Below, in pieces: positions 60,528-64,000 of a stretch of DNA of 64,000 bases. The first letter of the stretch is position 1; each line of letters opens with the position of its first letter. Made by a program: the position numbers and the translations under genes. Origin of the DNA: RHLJ01 sp965242845 (lineage in GTDB: Bacteria > Bacteroidota > Rhodothermia > Balneolales > Balneolaceae); NCBI GenBank assembly GCA_965242845.1, contig CBDETC010000002.1, forward strand, positions 248,001 to 312,000, written 5' to 3'. The notes under the pieces were generated by a model that saw nothing but the letters and a program-made list of their open reading frames with translations, did no database searches and was not told the DNA's origin.

Positions 60528-61670
60528 ATGTCAAGATTAGTCATTCTTATTTCTTCAATTCTGATTCTTCAATCTTCATTCCTTATAGCACAGCCTTCGC
60601 TTGATGATAAGGTATATGGACTACTCATTGGTTCTGCTATTGGTGATGCAGCAGGCGGCCCAACCGAATTCGCTCCTCCACAACGAAGCGTTTGGGCTAC
60701 TACCGACCAGAAGATTACAAAGGAAGGCTTAGATGAACTTGGTGCACTTTTCAAACTTCGGGATTATCCTCGCCCTATCGAGCCTTTTGGGGTGTGGGAG
60801 AACCAGCCTCCTGCCGGAACCATAACGGATGACACACGATTAAAAATGATTTTCTTCGATGCACTGGAAGCTTCAGATGGAAACATCACCAAAAAAGATA
60901 TGGCCAGAGCTACGCTCGCCTTTGGGAATCAGCTTCCCGAAAAGTACCAGGTTATAAATAAAGAGTGGATGACAGAAATTGGCTATGCCTCTCGCTGGGC
61001 GGTGGGAGAACGTGAAAATGCTTATCCAACAGAACGTATTTGGGGAGGCGTCCCTACTGTAATGGGTTCTATGTCTTTCCTTCCAGTTGCTACTTTATAT
61101 CCAGGTGACCCAACCGAAGCCTACAGGAAAACCTATGAGCTCGGCTATTTCGATAATGGCATCGCAAAGGATATTAATTCGGCCATCGTTGCTGGTCTAG
61201 CAAATGCACTTACTGAAGGTGCCAGCTGGGAATCGATAATTGAAACCATAAAAACGACCGATCCTTTTAATTATAATGGCACCCTGTATGTAAACCGGGC
61301 TACTACTCAATGGCTGGATAGAGCCTTGTCTATATCTGAAAGAGCTGATGGGAGCATAGCCCAACTCTACCAGCTTCTGGAATCTGAGCTACAAACAACT
61401 TATTGGTGGGAAGCCTGGGTTCCGCTGGTCGTTGTTTTTGCCGTAGCTGATTTCACCAACGGTCATCCAATGGCTTCTATGCAAATAATCCTTGAGTTTG
61501 GTCATGATACCGATTCCTATATGCAGGTGATGGGAGCTTTTCTTGGAGCTCTTCATGGAAGCGGTGTTTTTCCAGAAGGAATGGCTGATACCGTTAATAC
61601 CCAGATGAAAGCCCAGTTCGGTGAGGATATAAGTGACTGGATGAAGCTCGTTGAGGCTTATCAAAACTAG
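60528..61670 (+). CDS. Exported ADP-ribosylglycohydrolase-family protein
   Basis: A 380-aa protein from ATG 60528. The N terminus is a clear signal peptide (RLVILISSILILQSSFLIAQ). The rest is an ADP-ribosylglycohydrolase (ARH) domain: GLLIGSAIGDAAGGPTEF, the metal site GTITDDTRLKM, and FGHDTDSYMQVMGAFLGALHG with the second metal cluster. The Asp and Thr metal ligands are kept. ARH enzymes normally work in the cytoplasm, so export is unusual and suggests a non-canonical substrate such as an extracellular nucleotide or a modified sugar. No partner ADP-ribosyltransferase is nearby. Confidence 0.86.
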   Translation: MSRLVILISSILILQSSFLIAQPSLDDKVYGLLIGSAIGDAAGGPTEFAPPQRSVWATTDQKITKEGLDELGALFKLRDYPRPIEPFGVWENQPPAGTITDDTRLKMIFFDALEASDGNITKKDMARATLAFGNQLPEKYQVINKEWMTEIGYASRWAVGERENAYPTERIWGGVPTVMGSMSFLPVATLYPGDPTEAYRKTYELGYFDNGIAKDINSAIVAGLANALTEGASWESIIETIKTTDPFNYNGTLYVNRATTQWLDRALSISERADGSIAQLYQLLESELQTTYWWEAWVPLVVVFAVADFTNGHPMASMQIILEFGHDTDSYMQVMGAFLGALHGSGVFPEGMADTVNTQMKAQFGEDISDWMKLVEAYQN

Positions 61671-61775
61671 ACTACTGTGAAAACTTTTATCACAATGATT
61701 TCTAGTTAGCAGCCTCTATCTTAATGTCTCTTCGGAATAATAAACTTTAATCATAGTACCTAATAAGCCTTCTTA

Positions 61776-61870
61776 GTCATTCCTGCGAAGGCAGGAATCT
61801 AGATTAAGCTTTCTAAGGAGAATAGTAGTTTTAATCAAAATTCAGATTCCGGCTTTCGCGGCGGAATGAC
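61776..61870. repeat. GTCATTCC palindromic repeat
   Basis: GTCATTCC at the left end faces GGAATGAC at the right end, with nested GCAGGAATCT and AGATTCCGGC arms. It occupies much of the 265-base gap between the ARH and lactonase genes; I see no other feature there. It belongs to the same class as the copies at 11362, 24240 and 40543. Confidence 0.82.
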
Positions 61871-61935
61871 CATGCTTAATACTAAAAAGAGGCTTCTTAT
61901 TCGAACACGCATCACTTTACTCAAAATCCGCTTTT

Positions 61936-63105
61936 ATGAAATCTCTATTCCCTATTCTCATTCTACTCATCGCAACAGGAATTCATTGTGATTCTAATTC
62001 TTCCAATGGAGAAGAACCAGATACTTCCACCCTGGAGCCTACTTCTCTTTTCATAGGCACCTATACCAGAGATGAAGGCTGGGTAAATGGAAAAGCAGAT
62101 GGAATTTATTCTGTTTCAATTTCAGAAGATGGTTCTCTTAGTGTAGCAGGAACCGCAGCGGAAGTAATTAACCCTTCTTTTGTAGCTGTTTCACCAGATC
62201 GTAACAATCTATATGCAGTTAGCGAGCTTGGAAGAGGGAATGAGCCTACCGGATATATCCATGCTTTCACTATTGAAGAAGACGGAAGCCTGACTTTTAT
62301 TGAAAAATATCCTTCTAATGCACAATCTCCTGCGCATGTAAGCGTGGATGCAACCGGGACTATGGTTTTTGCTTCTAATTATAATGGAGGAGTGGCTGTT
62401 GTTTATGCAAGAAACGAAGATGGGAGTTTAGAGTTTAAGCAGCAGCTTGATCATGAAGGATCAGGGCCGCATCCAAATCAAAACTCTTCTCATCCTCATA
62501 TGGTGAAAATCAGCCCGGATAATAATTTCTTGTTCATTCCTGATTTGGGAAGTGATAAGGTTTGGAGTTATTCCATTGATCATAGTTCGCAAACAGTCGC
62601 GAAAACGACTCAGGAGTTTGCTACTGTGGAAGCGGGTTCTGGTCCCCGACATATGGATTTCCATCCTACCTTGAATATCGCTTATGTAATGAATGAACTG
62701 AATAGTACGGTATCAGTGTTTTCGTACAATCCTGACAACGGAACCCTTGAAGAACTTCAGGTTATTTCAACCTTACCAGAAGGCTTTTCTGATTGGAACT
62801 CGACTGCTGATATTCATGTGCATCCATCAGGGAACTTCTTGTTTGGATCTAATCGGGGACATAATAGCATTGTGAGTTTTAGTATCAATCCTACAACAGG
62901 ATTGCTTACTGAATTAGATCATACTTCTACCCAGGGTGAATTCCCCAGAAACTTTGCCCTCCTTCCAAATGGCAATCAACTTTATGTAGCCAATCAGAAC
63001 ACAGACGATGTGTATGTGTTCAATATCGATGGAAACACAGGAGCTTTAAGCTACTCCGGACAGAGTTTAGAAGTGCCTACTCCGGTGTGTGTGGTGTTTT
63101 ATTGA
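61936..63105 (+). CDS. Lactonase-family seven-bladed beta-propeller lipoprotein
   Basis: A 389-aa protein of the 6-phosphogluconolactonase (YbhE/Pgl)-type propeller group. The N-terminal segment KSLFPILILLIATGIHC looks like a lipoprotein signal, with the lipid site at C19, though the residue before it is His rather than the usual small one. The blades are visible as LFIGTYTRDEG, PSFVAVSPDRNNLYAVSELG, PAHVSVDATGTMVFASNYNGG, SHPHMVKISPDNNFLFIPDLG, GPRHMDFHPTLNIAYVMNEL, DIHVHPSGNFLFGSNRGH and FPRNFALLPNGNQLYVANQN. Because it is probably exported, a role on cytoplasmic 6-phosphogluconolactone is doubtful; a sugar lactone outside the cytoplasm is likelier. Confidence 0.86.
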   Translation: MKSLFPILILLIATGIHCDSNSSNGEEPDTSTLEPTSLFIGTYTRDEGWVNGKADGIYSVSISEDGSLSVAGTAAEVINPSFVAVSPDRNNLYAVSELGRGNEPTGYIHAFTIEEDGSLTFIEKYPSNAQSPAHVSVDATGTMVFASNYNGGVAVVYARNEDGSLEFKQQLDHEGSGPHPNQNSSHPHMVKISPDNNFLFIPDLGSDKVWSYSIDHSSQTVAKTTQEFATVEAGSGPRHMDFHPTLNIAYVMNELNSTVSVFSYNPDNGTLEELQVISTLPEGFSDWNSTADIHVHPSGNFLFGSNRGHNSIVSFSINPTTGLLTELDHTSTQGEFPRNFALLPNGNQLYVANQNTDDVYVFNIDGNTGALSYSGQSLEVPTPVCVVFY

Positions 63106-63122
63106 TTTCTGTTTCGAGTCTT

Positions 63123-63695
63123 TTACCCAAAGCTCTTCAGCAAGATAAATACCAGTACCCCAGTCACTGAAACATATAGCCAGATTGGGAAGGTCCATTT
63201 TGAAACTTTGCGGTGTGTTTCAAATTTACCGGAAAAGGCGAAGAAGAAACTAGAAAGCACGAGAGGCACTACAAACACTGATAGCACGATGTGTGTTATC
63301 AATATGAAGAAGTAGATGGGTCTGATAAACCCTTCTCCCATGAACTTGGTATCCCCTACAAAATTATGATAGATCACATAGCTAACGAGGAATAAAGCCG
63401 AGGTAATAAAAGCGCTGATCATAAACCTCATGTGCTTCACATAATTCCTTCTTTTAATCTCCCGGAATCCCAACAAAAGAAATATGGTGCTTAACGCATT
63501 GAACGATGCATTCAATGCAGAGAGATTTTTCACCCATGGAATTTCTGAAGCAGCCGGAGCCTTGAAATAGATCAGCCAAAAAAGAAATACTAAAGCTAGT
63601 ACACTTACTCCTATTATTATGCCTAGCGCACGCTTTGTATTAACCTGTTCAAAAACTTTTAAGCTGTCCGGAAGTTCTACTTCGTGTTGCATCAA
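63123..63695 (-). CDS. DUF420 membrane protein
   Basis: A 190-aa protein with five TM segments. NLSALNASFNALSTIFLLLGF, KRRNYVKHMRFMISAF, SYVIYHNF and FFILITHIVLSVFVVPLVLSSFF are characteristic of the DUF420 family, which is often encoded near terminal-oxidase or cytochrome genes and carries conserved histidines. A heme- or copper-related role in oxidase assembly is suspected but not shown. The gene diverges from the next, incomplete gene at the right edge. Confidence 0.85.
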   Translation of the reverse strand: MMQHEVELPDSLKVFEQVNTKRALGIIIGVSVLALVFLFWLIYFKAPAASEIPWVKNLSALNASFNALSTIFLLLGFREIKRRNYVKHMRFMISAFITSALFLVSYVIYHNFVGDTKFMGEGFIRPIYFFILITHIVLSVFVVPLVLSSFFFAFSGKFETHRKVSKWTFPIWLYVSVTGVLVFILLKSFG

Positions 63696-63983
63696 TTAAT
63701 TTATTTAATCCATTCTCTGTTGAGCGCCTTAAAGTTAAGGTAAACTTGCGCCAGTATTTGTCTTATTTCGTTTTATGAACCAAGTTTTTTGACGAAATGT
63801 TCTTATCTTCGCGACTAAAATTTTACTAACTAGTTCATACTTCAAACCCGAGTTATTTAGAACGGATTTAAATAAGGGAAAGACCGCACTAACAGTACAA
63901 TTCGAGTTAAAAATTCGATAGTTTTGCCCGGCTTCTTATTGAGCATTCAAGCTCAGGTTTGAAAATAAAAATCAGCATTTTTT

Positions 63984-64000
63984 ATGGCGCAGATTTTCCC
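63984..64000 (+). CDS. Start of a gene cut by the window edge
   Basis: ATG 63984 opens a frame reading MAQIFP to the end of the window. A start here fits the 288-base upstream gap, which otherwise holds only AT-rich promoter-like DNA, including TAGTTTTG at 63919-63926. Some respiratory alternative-complex-III operons begin with a cytochrome c protein starting in a similar way, and the neighbouring DUF420 gene would suit that, but six residues cannot prove it. Confidence 0.3.

Overview
The window is a stretch of bacterial chromosome, AT-rich and gene-dense. It most resembles the Balneolota/Rhodothermota side of the Bacteroidota-like bacteria. Three things point there: two large secreted enzymes end in a type IX secretion (T9SS) sorting domain with the NYPNPFNP core; a YtxJ-type bacilliredoxin is present; and genes lack clear Shine-Dalgarno sites, with one excellent TTTG-N19-TAnnTTTG promoter. 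I saw no tRNA, rRNA, CRISPR array, phage or transposase gene. The assignment to a group is inference from these traits, not a phylogeny.

Layout. 1-6260: tail of a receiver-domain protein, then the histidine operon hisG-hisD-hisC, an opposite-strand DoxX gene, and hisB-hisH-hisA. A short open reading frame with 10 histidines in 30 codons precedes hisG and looks like a his leader peptide. HisB carries a degenerate HAD-like N-terminal half. hisF and hisIE are not in the window. 6323-11316: housekeeping and signalling genes (PgpH-type c-di-AMP phosphodiesterase, XerD-like recombinase, bacilliredoxin, metallo-hydrolase, VOC protein). 11582-17943: secreted nuclease, SMP-30-like lipoprotein, retropepsin-like protease with PDZ, two oxidoreductases and a fatty acid desaturase. 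18034-22829: two tandem paralogous 7TM hybrid histidine kinases. 22918-26523: M28 peptidase, MetZ, dienelactone hydrolase.

26610-31044 is a sugar-use group (MFS sugar porter, GH26-like secreted glycosidase, PfkB sugar kinase). 31170-33144 holds a DinB-like gene and a TetR-SDR pair with the same palindromic operator before both genes. 33196-35477 has a secreted protein of unknown role, a membrane LytTR regulator and a GNAT enzyme. 35556-40509 is a tight four-gene run (gluconate-2-dehydrogenase subunit 3-like, GMC oxidoreductase, sulfatase, sugar isomerase-like TIM barrel) ending in a strong terminator. It is followed by a large G8/beta-helix protein related to CEMIP/TMEM2 hyaluronidases with a T9SS tail. 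Together these look like extracellular and periplasmic handling of sulfated or otherwise complex glycans.

44025-50910: DUF4097 protein, a membrane-anchored HTH/EF-hand-like protein, a LamG-like secreted protein, and a 5-oxoprolinase operon (NRAMP transporter, pxpA, pxpB, pxpC). 50994-63695: assorted small enzymes, a bacterial relative of the tRNA-queuosine mannosyltransferase QTMAN, S41 peptidase, FAD enzyme, a secreted ADP-ribosylglycohydrolase, a beta-propeller lactonase and a DUF420 membrane protein. The window ends in the first codons of another gene.

Dispersed palindromic repeats with GTCAT...ATGAC ends lie between genes at 11362, 24240, 40543 and 61776. A fifth, at about 37786, seems to have become the 5' end of the sulfatase reading frame. 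A second repeat type (GAAC/TTCGAA) occurs at 28032 and 47365, the latter overlapping the end of pxpC.
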